DNA of 64,000 bases from Megaustenia siamemsis (GCA_032433765.1 JAVIAB010000159.1:57993542-58057541); one strand, 5' to 3'. Positions 1 through 12,800 are shown, numbered from the stretch's first letter. The notes: a model not told the origin generated them from the letters alone. Program-made: numbers and translations.

Positions 1-91
1 TCTAGCTGTAGCCGGCCCATAAGTATAGACCTAGATACTCTTTCTCTTATCTAAATTTGTATTCTAGCAGTTTTCAATCCTTCTATGGATA

Positions 92-760
92 GTGTATCAA
101 ATCTCGCCATTTGTCTCTGTTCTGTGCAAGCAACTCTATCTCATTAAGGGAACACATTCCTGCTTAATAACATTGATCAGAGATGCAATATATTCTCAGT
201 GTCTCTCTGAGTCGGTCTCTGTTCCTCTTACCTGTTGTTTCCAACATGAGGGCTTGCTTTGTTATTCGTTTATTATCTCTCCTCATCACATGCCCAAAAT
301 ATGACCATTGTCTTGTCTTGATTACTGAAGATACAAGCAGTTGATTGGCGAATTCTCTAATTTCTTTGTTTGTTTTGAATTCGTTCCACGCTATACCAAG
401 TACTTTCCTAAGCTATTTATTTTCGAATGCGTTCAACTATATTTATACGTGTCTTGTTGTTTTCCAGCTCTCACATGCATACGTAAGTGTAGACAGTAAA
501 TTTGATTTGGATAGTCTTTTGATACGTTTTGTGCTTGTGCTGATGAGTTTTGATTTCTACAACTTGTCAAACTTTTGAAAGACATTGCTGCTTTAGCTAT
601 TCTGATTCTAATTTCTTTACGTGTACCCCCTTCCCGACAAATATGGTTTCCAAGATAAACAAAGTGGTCAATCTCTTCCACTGGTTTATTTTCCATGTAT
701 AGAATGCCATCTATTGGAATTAAGCTGTTCATGACCGTAGACTTGTCATGATCGATTGGT
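92..760 (-). mobile_element. LINE ORF2 C-terminal remnant (non-LTR reverse transcriptase)
   Basis: Read on the minus strand, about 560-740 encodes the connector that follows the palm of non-LTR reverse transcriptases (FVYLGNHICREGG, then RIRIAKAAMSF). About 250-310 encodes the later signature YFGHVMRRD. These motifs are in the order expected for the last part of a LINE ORF2, but stops and frameshifts separate them. The fragment would once have been the 3' end of an element that copies RNA into DNA at a nicked target. It resembles the short fragment at 28498-28814 (FFGHMMRRE) more than the LINE at 17.6 kb. The clade was not determined. Confidence 0.75.
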
Positions 761-877
761 TTGAAGAGGATGATAGAAGAAATAAAATACTGAAGAAAAC
801 GGGAGTGAAGCGAAATTGTCAAGAACACAGAAAACATACAAGAGCAGTTCAAACATAATTCGCGAAAGAAAACAACA

Positions 878-880
<3 letters not shown>

Positions 881-918
<38 letters not shown>
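881..918. repeat. (TA)n microsatellite
   Basis: An uninterrupted TA dinucleotide run of about 38 bases lies just upstream (minus-strand sense) of the LINE remnant. Confidence 0.95.
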
Positions 919-921
<3 letters not shown>

Positions 922-1009
922 CGAGTACATCATTCTGCAGAATAGAGGAGCGCTACAGGCATGGAGAGATTGAGAAATGATCAAAGAAATCAGAACTATA
1001 ACACTCGAA

Positions 1010-1369
1010 AATTTTAGACACTAAATACAAGTATCTAGTGACCACAGTAGCAACACACTGAGCAAAACGTATAATTGAAAGACTGAATGAATAATGTAGA
1101 GCAATGTATGGCGATAATTCAAACCGCATAGATATGCAGACATGAACTAAAGAAAAACAAAACAGAACCTAAACTGTGAAAAGTGCAATCCTCATACAAA
1201 ATCTGAAGAGAGGCAAGTCATTGAGATATGATGATAGGCCAGGTGAATTTATCCGTTAAGGAGGAGAAAAGGATGCATGCACTTTTTACGCGCTTCGCGT
1301 GAAGCTCTTGAGCAGTGGCACCAGGTCAATAGTAAAAAAAACCTGCAAAAGATGGGCGCATATCTTTAA
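1010..1369. other. Noncoding stretch; part is a dispersed repeat
   Basis: No gene seen. About 1080-1180 is similar to about 5096-5196 (shared words such as GAATAATGTAG and ACCCTAAACTG or close variants), so it holds a diverged dispersed repeat lying on both sides of the 24-bp array. Confidence 0.5.
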
Positions 1370-1673
1370 GGTAAAGGTAAAGTACGAGACTTGAATGGAC
1401 ATCTCAGAACACGAGTTTCTATCCATGTGTGCTCGGCCACCTATAGCGATAGTGTCGTTTCAAGCATCGAATCTCAACGATGCGAGGAAGCGTTCCAGCC
1501 TTCCCATAGTCTTACCCTGGTACCCATTTTTGCCAGCGGGAAGACCGCTGGGTTTTTGTTGCAACCACGAGTACAATTCACAAGCTGCTTCCGGCGGATA
1601 TCGAACACAGATTATTGTAACGTCGGTAGCATAGTCGAGTGGTTTACCCAACTAGGCCACCTAGGACCCCGCA
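1370..1673 (-). mobile_element. tRNA-derived SINE, family 3
   Basis: On the minus strand the element begins near 1673 with a tRNA-like head: an A-box-like TGGCCTAGTTGGGT and a B-box-like TGTTCGATATCC. It ends in a GTACTTTACC-type tail at about 1370-1393. The body matches the plus-strand copy at 29180-29505, including the stretch meaning CTGGTACCCATTT when read on plus. Imperfect direct repeats (GCGCATATCT / GCACATACCT) lie at the two edges. RNA polymerase III would start at such a head; movement would depend on a LINE reverse transcriptase. Several bases are mutated, so it is an old copy. Confidence 0.75.
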
Positions 1674-1689
1674 CATACCTATTTCTGAT

Positions 1690-2155
1690 GAAAGAAATTG
1701 TTTACCAACTAACGAAAGATTGCAGGAATAAGCCATGCCAGTAAAATACTTGAGGAGATCATCATGAGGAGGATAGAAGGGAAATTAGAACAGTAACTCC
1801 AGACTCATGGCGCAGGTTGCGGGTGTACAAAGGGTGCAGCTAGATGGTGGTTATTAACTTCTTTTCTTTATATAATTGCATTTCATTTCGTCCTATTTTC
1901 TTTCATTTCCCAAGGTGGAACGCCTCTGTAATGTTCTCGGATATTCCCTCTACAGCTTTAGCACAAATGTCGCCCATTACAATTAGTGTCTCAGATGCCC
2001 ACAGCATTTCTACCTTGATAATTTCAATACTTCTTTCAGATTCCATATTGCTGCAACATATTAATGCACATTTCTATTCATCAATTCGTGCACGCTTTGA
2101 TATCTCGCTATATTGTTTCAGAGATCAATAAAAATATTTTGTTCTTTCTTTCTTC
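1690..2155. other. No feature recognised
   Basis: Unique-looking AT-rich sequence with only short chance reading frames. It leads into the 24-bp array. Confidence 0.5.
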
Positions 2156-2160
2156 TTCTT

Positions 2161-4940
2161 AGAAGACGTATCAACCAACACATTAAATGACTCGTCAATC
2201 AGCACATCAGAAGACTTGTTAATCAACACATCAGAAGACTTGTTAATCAACGCATTAGAAGACTTGTCAATCAACGCATTAGAAGACGTGTCAATCAACG
2301 CATTAGAAGACTTGTCAATCAACGCATTAGAAGACTTGTCAATCAACGCATTAGAAGACTTGTCAATCAACGCATTAGAAGACTTGTCAATCAACGCATT
2401 AGAAGACTTGTCAATCAACGCATTAGAAGACGTGTCAATCAGCACATTAGAAGACTTGTCAATCAACGCATTAGAAGACTTGTCAATCAACGCATTAGAA
2501 GACTCGTCAATCAGCACATTAGAAGACTTGTCAATCAACGCATTAGAAGACTTGTCAATCAACGCATTAGAAGACGTGTCAATCAACACATTAGAAGACT
2601 TGTCAATCAACGCATTAGAAGACTTGTCAATCAACACATTAGAAGACTTGTCAATCAACACATTAGAAGACTTGTCAATCAACACATTAGAAGACTTGTC
2701 AATCAACGCATTAGAAGACTTGTCAATCAACACATTAGAAGACGTGTCAATCAACACATTAGAAGACTTGTCAATCAACACATTAGAAGACTTGTCAATC
2801 AACACATTAGAAGACTTGTCAATCAACACATTAGAAGACTTGTCAATCAACGCATTAGAAGACTTGTCAATCAACACATTAGAAGACTTGTCAATCAACA
2901 CATTAGAAGACTTGTCAATCAACACATTAGTAGACTTGTCAATCAACACATTAGAAGACTTGTCAATCAACACATTAGAAGACTTGTCAATCAACACATT
3001 AGTAGACTTGTCAATCAACACATTAGAAGACTTGTCAATCAACACATTAGAAGACTTGTCAATCAACGCATTAGAAGACTTGTCAATCAACACATTAGAA
3101 GACTTGTCAATCAACACATTAGAAGACTTGTCAATCAACACATTAGAAGACTTGTCAATCAACGCATTAGAAGACTTGTCAATCAACACATTAGAAGACT
3201 TGTCAATCAACGCATTAGAAGACTTGTCAATCAACGCATTAGAAGACTTGTCAATCAACGCATTAGAAGACTTGTCAATCAACACATTAGAAGACTTGTC
3301 AATCAACACATTAGAAGACTTGTCAATCAACGCATTAGAAGACTTGTCAATCAACACATTAGAAGACTTGTCAATCAACATTAGAAGACTTGTAGAAAAC
3401 TTTAGAAGTCAATCAACTTAGAAGCATCAATCAACGCATTAGAAGACTTGTCAATCAACACATTAGAAGACTTGTCAATCAACGCATTAGAAGACTTGTC
3501 AATCAACGCATTAGAAGACTTGTCAATCAACGCATTAGAAGTCGAATCAACCAACACATTAGAAGACTTGTCAATCAACGCATTAGAAGACTTGTCAATC
3601 AACGCATTAGAAGACTTGTCAATCAACGCATTAGAAGACTTGTCAATCAACGCATTAGAAGTCGAATCAACCAACACATTAGACGACTTCTTAACCAACA
3701 AATTAGAAGACTTGTCAATCAACACATTATACGACGTGTCAACAGGCACATTATACGACTTATCAATCAACGCATTGGAAGGCTTCTCAACCAACACATT
3801 AGAAGACTTCTCAACCAACACATTAGAAAGCTTCTCAACCAACACATTAGAAAGCTTCTCAACCAACACATTAGAAAGCTTCTCAACCAACACATTTGAT
3901 GACTTCTCAACCAACACATTAGAAGGCTTCTCAACCAACACATTAGAAGACTTCTCAACCAACACATTAGAAAGCTTCTCAACCAACACATTAGAAAGCT
4001 TCTCAACCAACACATTAGAAGACTTCTCAACCAACACATTAGAAAGCTTCTCAACCAACACATTAGAAAGCTTCTCAACCAACACATTAGAAGACTTCTC
4101 AACCAACACATTAGAAGACTTCTCAACCAACACATTAGAAAGCTTCTCAACCAACACATTAGAAAGCTTCTCAACCAACACATTAGAAAGCTTCTCAACC
4201 AACACATTTGATGACTTCTCAACCAACACATTAGAAGGCTTCTCAACCAACACATTAGAAGACTTCTCAACCAACACATTAGAAAGCTTCTCAACCAACA
4301 CATTAGAAGACTTCTCAACCAACACATTAGAAGACTTCTCAACCAACACATTAGAAGACTTCTCAACCAACACATTAGAAGGTTCTCAACCAACACATTA
4401 GAAGGTTTCTCAACCAACACATTAGAAGGCTTCTCAACCAATACATTAGAACACTTCTCAACCAACACATTAGAAAGCTTCTCAACCAACACATTAGAAG
4501 GTTTCTCAACCAACACATTAGAAGGCTTCTCAACCAATACATTAGAACACTTCTCAACCAAGACATTATTAGACTTGATACTAGACTAAAAAATACATTA
4601 GTAGACTTGACCACCAAACACATTAGTAGACTTGACAAACAAACACATTAGTAGACTTGACAATAAGAACATTAGTAGACTTGATAATAAACACATTAGT
4701 AGACTTGACCACCAACACATTAGTAGACTTGACCACCAACACATTAGTAGACTTGACCACCAACACATTAGTAGACCTGTCAACCAACACATTAGATCAC
4801 TTCTCAACCAACACATTAGATGGCCTGTCAAAGAACACATTAGATGACCTATCACCAACAAATTAGATGACTTCTCAACCAACATATTAGATAACCTGTC
4901 AACCAACACATTAGATGACCTGTCACCAACACATTTGAAG
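2161..4940. repeat. 24-bp minisatellite array in three sub-blocks
   Basis: Units of 24 bp repeat for about 2.8 kb. Block one (to about 3765) has the core TTAGAAGACTTGTCAATCAA followed by CGCA or CACA, with a slip near 3380-3430. Block two (about 3766-4580) reads CTTCTCAACCAACACATTAG with GAAG/GAAA variants. Block three (about 4590-4935) has TAGTAGACTTGACCACCAAC types. Because 24 is a multiple of three and the unit lacks stops in several frames, frames of 300-400 codons stay open on both strands. The commonest variants (GCA/ACA) change amino acids on both strands, so I see no sign of coding constraint. Confidence 0.95.
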
Positions 4941-5095
4941 ATTTTTCTACTCTTAGGTTTAAAAGAACCACAACTCTCAAAAACAGATAAAGTAGCTCCA
5001 CATGCATTATATATGCTTACCTCGTCAGTTCAAAACATCATCCTCAGGAAAAAAAAAAAGCATAGGAAACAGAACTACATCGCGGAAAAAAAAAA

Positions 5096-5196
5096 CATTG
5101 AAAAATGAATAATGTAGTGCAATGTGTGACCTTACTTTAAACAGCATAGATATAATGAGAGTAAGGAAATTTAAAAAAACCAGACCCTAAACTGGG
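5096..5196. repeat. Second copy of the dispersed repeat seen at 1080-1180
   Basis: Shares ATGAATAATGTAG, a CATAGATAT block and ACCCTAAACTG with about 1080-1180, same orientation. It directly precedes the LINE fragment. Confidence 0.5.
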
Positions 5197-6080
5197 CAGT
5201 AATATAGCCAAAGAGGAAGGAACAGAACGGTACCAGCATAAGTGTACAAGAAGCAAGAGAAGAATTCGTTGCATCATGGAAAACCAAAGTAATTAGGTTA
5301 AATACAAAAATAAAGTCAGTCCTATGATATGGCTGTGAAACATGGAGAGCAATAGAAATTACAATCACTATGACCTTCATTAATGAATGTTTGCGCAGAA
5401 TAGAAGAATGGGAATGTCAGGATACAATAACTAACATATAATTAAGGATAGGTACCAGTCAGATACCAGTTGATAAAGAGATACAGCGAAGACGAAGGCG
5501 CTGGATAGGACACACACTGCTGAAGCCAAGTGAGAATATTTCACATCATGCCTTTTTTTGAATCCCCAAAGAAAAAGACACCGATAAATACCAAAACATT
5601 CTTAGAGAAGTCAGATGAAAGCAGAGATTAAGATGATAAGGAATAAACATGGAATGATTTTTTTTTTCGTTTGCCAGATTTTTTTCGTTCGCCAGGAAAA
5701 GTCCCTAGAGACTAGGAACTGTATGTTGCGTGTTAATCCATTTTTCCCTGGCAGCCGTGTGCATAGGGGACCCTCGCCGCACAGGCAGATAACTCCGAAT
5801 TTGGAGATACTCATATTTTTTCCGTCGATGAGTAATTGCCATTTCAAGCCGGGCCTGCTGCTGAGACCAGGGGTGATTGGCGCAGAGAGAAATCATAAGG
5901 AAAAATCCCAACCGATGTAGCCGGGATTTGAACCCACGACCTCTCTGTCTCGAGGCCGGCGTCTTGCCTCGAGACCAACCAGTCTCCCTAATTATTAAGA
6001 ATGATCTTAAGTGAATGACAAGAAGCAGAACTGTTTGGAAAGTGCTTTTTGAATACTTTATGTTCGACGGGTAGAAGATG
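5190..6080 (+). mobile_element. Degenerate 3' part of LINE family A, split by a SINE
   Basis: Base-level similarity to the LINE at 17605-19934 runs from the GGGCAGTAATATAG block (5194 on) through the CGAAGACG...GGATAGGACACAC region (about 5487-5515) to AACATGGAATGAT (5646-5658). It then resumes after the SINE at AATGATCTTAAGTGA (6000 on) and ends near GGGTAGAAGATG. It corresponds to the C-terminal region after the palm plus the short 3' UTR. Many stops and frameshifts show it is dead and older than the 17.6-kb copy. Confidence 0.8.
5659..5998 (-). mobile_element. tRNA-derived SINE, family 1, with target-site duplication
   Basis: On the minus strand the head at about 5990-5910 contains an A-box-like TGGTTGGTCTCGAGG and a good B box GGTTCAAATCC, as in a tRNA with a long variable region. 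The 3' end is the A-rich tract at 5659-5700. A 7-bp direct repeat GAATGAT flanks it (5652-5658 and 5999-6005), and removing the 340-bp insert restores the LINE sequence. The 3' end reads GGCGAACGAAA before the A-rich tail, the same word as the end of the LINE fragment at 9926-10641. Confidence 0.85.
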
Positions 6081-6084
6081 AAAC

Positions 6085-6488
6085 GTAGAAGTAAGAAGAA
6101 AGCGTAATACAGACGCTGGTGTGTATAAACGCATTGATTGTGACGTGGCCCCTTGCGCAACCTTTGATTACACTACGTTCAAACAAAATCATTTGTTTAC
6201 ATCACACGAAATATAGCCTGTATAAAAACAGCGTTCCGAGTTCATAACTAAGCGCTTGCAAATGTGGGTCTTTATATCACAATAAAGATGTCTTTCTCAA
6301 GAGGTTCATACTGACAGACGTGTGAATGTGAATATACCAAGAGCTAAGTATTGCAGTTATGAACACAAGTGTCACAATGTGATTGATATTTATTTTCAAA
6401 TTCCATTTGATGTGCATAAACCTATTCCTCTTCTTCATCCCACAGAGTTGGGGGTCACTAAGACACCACTGACATATTTATTCAAACT

Positions 6489-6490
<2 letters not shown>
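6085..6490. other. No feature recognised
   Basis: AT-rich, no convincing gene or repeat. Confidence 0.45.

Positions 6491-6491
<1 letters not shown>

Positions 6492-6530
<39 letters not shown>
6492..6530. repeat. (TC)n microsatellite
   Basis: CT dinucleotide run with a few TATC/TGTC interruptions. Confidence 0.9.
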
Positions 6531-6533
<3 letters not shown>

Positions 6534-6539
6534 GTCTCT

Positions 6540-8180
6540 CTTCATTCATTATGTGAGGCTGTACAGAATCTGACCCAATACGTTCTTTGACTATATCTTT
6601 CTCCTCTTTCCCTATATACATCTTCTTCTCTCTCAATTCACCCTTCCTTCCATATTGATGTTTACCAGGTAGACGTTTGATATACGCTTGTTGTCCCTTT
6701 TGTGATGTATTTGCGTGTGACATTATCAAAGTAAGATATGCCCAACATTAGCGGATAACATTTTGAGCTCCGTATTTTATAGTTTCTTCTGTAGCTCTTC
6801 TGTAGGATCCAAAGTTAGCAACCATATAGATAAACTGATATAATAATGTGTCGACATGATATTAGAGCCATATTGTGATATTCACATCTTTTCCAAATAG
6901 GCTTGAGCTTTGAAAGAGATGCTATAGTATGCATTGTTGTAGCCGATATTTCAAGTTGTGGACCTTCATAGCAACCAACTGAATCTAAGGATTTACATTT
7001 ATCAATGGTTTTTAGTTCGTGTTCATTTATTTTGATTTTTGCTACAAAATAGCACCATTGTTAATGGTCATCAATTTTTTTCCAGCATTGATTATAACAG
7101 GAACATATATGTTAATCATATTAAACATATGTTTATTCTAGTCGTAGTTTCAGGTTCGTTAGTTATTATTACGTTGTTGTTGAACCATCTATATCATCAG
7201 CAGAGCACGCGTTATTAACAGTTCTGTTACATTACTTTATATGTTTTCTAAAGCACACGCCATGAGGCTTTCTTAGATAATGTTGAATAAGATAAGAGAG
7301 AATAAGCAACCATGTCCAATTCCAACAGCTGTTTTGAATCATTCTCTTTGCTGACTTCCTATTGGTGCGGCAGGCCAAGATTACTGCCTGGTCAAATCAG
7401 GCAGAGACAAGTGACATTTTTGCTGCAGTGTGTTCTCACGCGATTTTTTTGGTGTTCAAAGTATCGTTTGCGGAGACAGCGATAGTCCGGTCGCATTCAC
7501 CTGACCACAACATGTAAATGTTTTTTGACACCAGCGTATAGAGATTCGTACTGAAGGCTACTGACCGTCGACTGAAGTGAAACGGTGCCAGATCCCTGCT
7601 TTTGACAGAGACGGAATGCGTGATCTGTGTTCGACTGCACATTAGTGACCTGCCAAGCTGCGGTTCGACCGAGTGTTTCACCGATATGGAGGCATACATG
7701 TATGTGTTGGGACAGCGATTATTAGACCACGCTCATTGACCACAAAGACTACACTGAGTCTACGCTGGCTCATGAAGATCGTGTATCTCGAGACGACAGG
7801 TTACAACGACCCGAAAGTGTGCACAATAGGCTGCACTCCTTCTTCAGAACACACGTTCACTAGAAGCGTAGGAACGGTCAGGATGAACAATTGGTTGGTT
7901 GCTGGAACTGTGAAGCAACAAAAATGGGAATGCCCCACCTGCAGTGACGCTAATCCGTTCTAAGATCACTTACATTCTCCATTTATAAGTAATCCGCTCG
8001 TGTCATTGTGGTATAGATGGTTTGTACTGATAACTATGTTGACATCGAAGTTATACATCCTCATTATCTTTCATTGGTTAGCGGTATCATACCTTTGTCC
8101 TTGCTCACTTTTTTATTACATGCAAAACAATTCACATCACCTATAGTATCGCTACTAGACGTGAGGTTTGTGCTGACATA
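6540..8180. other. Long stretch without recognised genes
   Basis: Only chance frames under 100 codons; no domain motif, repeat family or RNA gene recognised on either strand. Confidence 0.45.
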
Positions 8181-8186
8181 TAGTAT

Positions 8187-8218
8187 TTTTTTTTTGGGGG
8201 GGGAGGGGGGGGGGGGGT
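8187..8218. repeat. Poly-T/poly-G tract
   Basis: About ten T bases run into a G-run with one A (G8 A G14 or so). Four or more G-tracts are possible, so a G-quadruplex could form; the exact length may also be a sequencing weak spot. Confidence 0.85.
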
Positions 8219-8235
8219 AATTGGACCTGCGTCTG

Positions 8236-9831
8236 GCTAGATATGTTCCGGCTAGAATGCAATCTTAAATAATTCGATATGGCTATCGCACGTCAACATA
8301 GTTTTCATAACAACGTAAAACCTATGAGTTAACATATTTTACTTTAACACTGAGTACACTGTTACGTTCAGGGCTGAAGTAAAGATAAAGTACACACAAA
8401 CGAAGAGAGAAATTACTTGTATTCAGAAGTGGTGGAAACTTGTCATTCCCCAATACCAGATGATGTTCCGTTACAGATGAACTGTCAGTGTCTCTTCCCA
8501 AACCGAGGCTTACACTTCACTGTTTGTATTGGTCTTTGTAATTATTATATTCGAATAGTTAATGGTCGATGGAGCTTATGCATCATCATCATCATAGCCA
8601 GCGGTTCGTGCCCTTATGTCGATAATTGTGAACACAATAGTGGTGATACAAGATAACGATGATGTGGATTCTAGAGGTGTTACATCGCATGATGAAGTAA
8701 TGGATGCTTATTATGGTTACTTGTTTACTGACCATAACGATGTGGAACATGAGGATGATATTGGTGTATACTGTAATGATAACAGTGGTTTAATTTTGTA
8801 TGGATGTTATGGTGATACGTTGTTTTCTGTGTATAAGTCATGACGACATTCATAACAATAATTATGATAATGTATAACGGTATAATCGTGCTATTATGAT
8901 TGTGGTGGAGTTATTGGTGGTCTTAAATAAATGGAGATGTTGGTTTTGATTGTTGTGGAGTTATTGGTGGTCTTAAATAAATGGAGATGTTGTTGGTCTT
9001 GATTGTGGTGGAGTTATTGGTGGTCTTAAATAGATGGAGATGTTGTTGGTCTTGATTGTGGTGGAGTTATTGGTGGTCTTAAATAAATGGAGATGTTGTT
9101 GGTCTTGATTGTGGTGGAGTTATTGGTGGTCTTAAATAAATGGAGATGTTGTTGGTCTTGATTGTGGTGGAGTTATTGGTGGTCTTAAATAAATGGAGAT
9201 GTTGGTCTTGATTGTGGTGGAGTTATTGGTGGTCTTAAATAAATGGGATGTTGTTGGTCTTGATTGTGGTGGAGTTCTTGGTGGTCTTAAATAAATGGAG
9301 ATGTTGTTGGTCTTGATTTTGGTGGAGTTATTGGTGGTTGTCAATAAATGGAGATGTTGTTGGTCTTGATTGTGGTGGAGTTATTGGTGGTCGTCAATAA
9401 ATGGAGATGTTGTTGGTCTTGATTTTGGTGGAGTTATTGGTGGTCTTCAATAAATGGAGATGTTGGTCTTGATTGTGGTGGAGTTATTGGTGGTCTTCAA
9501 TAAATGGAGATGTTGTTGGTCTTGATTGTGGTGGAGTTATTGGTGGTCGTCAATAAATGGAAATGTTGTTGGTATTGATTGTGGTGGAGTTATTGGTGGT
9601 CTTCAATAAATGGAAATGTTGTTGGTCTTGATTGTGGTGGATATGCACGTGATATTAATTAAGGTGGTGGTGTTGGCCATCTTGAATGTGGTGGATATTC
9701 AGGTGATATTAATTAAGGTGGTGGTCTTGATTGTGGTGGATATGCAGGTGATATTAATTAAGGTGGTGGTCTTGATTGTGGTGGATATGCAGGTGATATT
9801 AATTAAGGTGGTGGTCTTGATGTGGTGATAT
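8236..9831. repeat. Duplicated block, copy 1 (matches 13264-14858)
   Basis: From GCTAGATATGTTCC to GTGGTGATAT this 1.6-kb block is repeated with very few differences at 13264-14858. The offset is 5028, then 5027 after a one-base deletion near 13488, then 5026 after another near 14150. The left half is unique-looking sequence and the right half is minisatellite. LINE family A fills the interval between the copies. Confidence 0.93.
8895..9831. repeat. 53-bp then 45-bp minisatellite (copy 1)
   Basis: About 14 units of 53 bp (core TTGATTGTGGTGGAGTTATT then GGTGGTCTT and AAATAAATGGAGATGTTG) pass at about 9620 into 45-bp units (GATTGTGGTGGATATGCAGG then TGATATTAATTAAGG). Both share the 12-bp core GATTGTGGTGGA, which reads STTI on the minus strand. 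Confidence 0.93.
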
Positions 9832-12800
9832 CTTCTTCTACCTTTTAGCTCCCAGTGGAGCATAGGTCTTCAACAAACACCTTCCAAGTCGTTCTGTTTT
9901 TTGCAATTCTTTTAAGATCATTCCATAAAACACTAGGGATATGAATAAAATAGCAACAGGGAAATATTGTCACAATTATGATGCAGAAATACAAGCAATA
10001 AAGTGGCAATAGAAAAACTGCTGAACAGTAATCTTAGCCCACAGCCTGTAGTGTTTTTGACAGATGCAAGATCAGTACTCCAGGCACTACAATCCAGAAA
10101 ATTACCACATCTGCAGACCTTATTGACTGAACTCTGCAAGCACCACAGGGTTGCCCTGCAGTGGATCCCGTCTCACTGTGGAATACCAGGAAATGAGAAA
10201 GCAGATCAGTTGGCAAAGAAGGTTCAACAGGCACACAACTAGATACACCAGTTACATACCATCATAAGAAACAGATAATCAAATCAATCAGAGGACCACA
10301 AGCCCCAAATCAGGATGCCTTTCATAATATGAATAGATATGAACAAGTTATCATTATACGCCTCAGAACAGGACACAATCGACTCCATAGTCACATGTAT
10401 ACAAAATTCAAGATCGGCACATCAACTACTTGTACATGTGGACAGGCACCCCAGACTGCTGAACACATACTTCAAGACTGCACTGAATATAGTAGACTGA
10501 GGAAAATCCATTGGCCCATAGATACAACACTACAGACAAAACTATATGGGCCACTGCAAGAATTACAAAAGACAGTAAAATTTATACAGGAAACGACATT
10601 GCAGATATAGACAATACTTCAGGCGAACGAAAGATAGATAGATTCCATGTCTTCCCCATCATCTTCATCTCTGCTTCAATCTGTCTTCTCCAAGAGTTCC
10701 TTGGTCTTCCTCTTTGTCTTTTCCCTGGGGATTCCAAAAAAGGGCCTGTTGTGTAATACTCTCAGTTGGTTTCCGTAGTGTGTGTCCTATCCATCGCCAT
10801 CGTCTTCGCTGTATTTCTTTATCCACTGGTATTTGACCGGTACATTTCCATAATTCCACGTTTGTGACTTTGTCCTGCCATTTCCATCCCTTTATTCTGC
10901 GCAAGCATCCATTAATGAAAGTCTGTACCTTCGTGATTGTCAATTTTGTTATTCTCCATGTTTCACAGCCATATAATAGAACCGACTTAACATTGGAGTT
11001 GAAAATTTGTATTTTTGTATTTAGCCTAATTTCTTTGGATTTCCATATGTTTCCCAGTGCAATGAAAGCTCCTCTTGCTTTTGATATCCTTATTTTGGTA
11101 TCGTTTTCTGTTCCTCCCTCTTTATCTATATTACTGCCCAGATATATATAAGATTGTACGTCTAGTAGAGGTATTTCTCCTAGTTTTATTTGGTTATTGC
11201 CAACTGCATTAATTCTCATAATGTTGGTCTTATCTCGATTAATCTTTAGTCCTAGCTGTTGTGATCTCTCATCTAATATACTCATTTTATCTTGCATCTG
11301 TTGGTGGCTGTGTGATAGGAGAACTATGTCATCAGCAAAGTCTAAATCATCAAGTTGTTTGGTCAGTGACCACTGGATCCCATTTCTGTTGTTTTGAGTT
11401 ATTTTCATAATCCAATCTATGGCCAGTAGAAAGAGAAATGGAGACAGAAGGCATCCTTGCCTTACTCCTGTTCTTATTTCAAATGCTTCTGTAAGCTGTC
11501 CTTCATGCACCACACTACATTTTGTTCATTCATACATTGTTTTATCAGGTTAATAAACTTTATGGGGATTCCATAATGACTCAGCAACTTCCAAAGCATT
11601 CTTCTGTCTAAACTATCAAATGCCTTTTCGTAATCTATGAATCCAATATAAAGTGGGGATTTTAGTTCTAAACTTTGTTCAACTATTATACGTAGAGTAG
11701 TTATTTGATCAGCACATGATCTGTTCTTCCTAAAACCTGCTTGTTCATCTCTCAAGTGTTTCTCTATAGCCTCTTTTAGTCTCTCCAGAATGATTCTGCC
11801 TAATATTTTTCCTGGCACTGATAGTAGCATAATTCCCCTATAATTTGTGCACTCCTGTAAACTTCCTTTCTTTGGTAGTTTGATCATATAACCTTCTCTC
11901 CAGTCTTTAGGTATTTCTTCCCTCTCCCAAATTTTATCCAATAGATTATGTAACATCTTGGTAGAGGTGATAATATCTGCTTTGATGGCTTCCGAAGGAA
12001 TTTCATCTGGTCCTGTGGCTTTACCATCTTTTAATAGTTTGATGGCTTTCATTATTTCTTCTTTGCTTGGTTTTCCGCAGTTAACGTGTAATTCTTCTTC
12101 TGCTGGTAGTATATCTGGAGGATTATTTGAGCCGGGTCTGTTCAAAAGTTCTTCAAAGTGCTCCTTCCATCTCTCCATTTGTTCCTTTATATTACTAAGC
12201 AGATTTCCTTTCTTATCTTTGATAAAGGCGTTGATCTGTTTGTATTTTCCACCTAATTTCTTTGTGCTGTTGTACAGTTCTTTCATATTCCTTTATTTGC
12301 TGCTTCTTCTGCCTCTTTAGCTAATTCATCTATATATTTCCTCTTATCCCTTTTAATGCATCTTCTCACTTCTTTGTTCACCTCTGTGTAAGCTTCCTGT
12401 GTCTTGGCTTTATTACTTCTTGTTTTGCTTTTATTTATGTCTGCTTTCTTGTTCTTTCTTTCTTTAATTTTATCCAGGGTCTCTGCTGTCATCCATGCCT
12501 TATTCTGGCGTTCTCTTTTCCCCAGTGTTTCTTCGCATGTCTCTTTCCATATATTTTTACCTGTTTCCAATGATCTTCTATATTTATTGTATTTCTAGTT
12601 GTTGGAGGACTTGGTATTTGTTTGATATTGTGACTGCGAATTTATCTTTAATTCCTTGTTCTTTAAGAAACCCTACATTGAAATACGTTCTGCCCTTATT
12701 CGTTGTAGTATACCTTTTTAATTTAATTTTAAGTTTGGCTAACAGCAGATGATGATCAGATGCTATATCTGCCCCTCTATATGCTTTTACATCCTGTAAG

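Noticed and set aside
2125..4401. Open frames of 300-400 codons on both strands in the 24-bp array (LIDKSSNV, DLSINALE)
   Set aside because: The period is a multiple of three and the unit has no stop in those frames. Frequent variants change amino acids on both strands, and no leader or splice signal was seen.
5875..5998. Functional tRNA gene (A and B boxes)
   Set aside because: The tRNA-like part continues into a SINE body with an A-rich tail and is flanked by a target-site duplication; the same reasoning removes the heads at 1673, 15448, 29181 and 35521.
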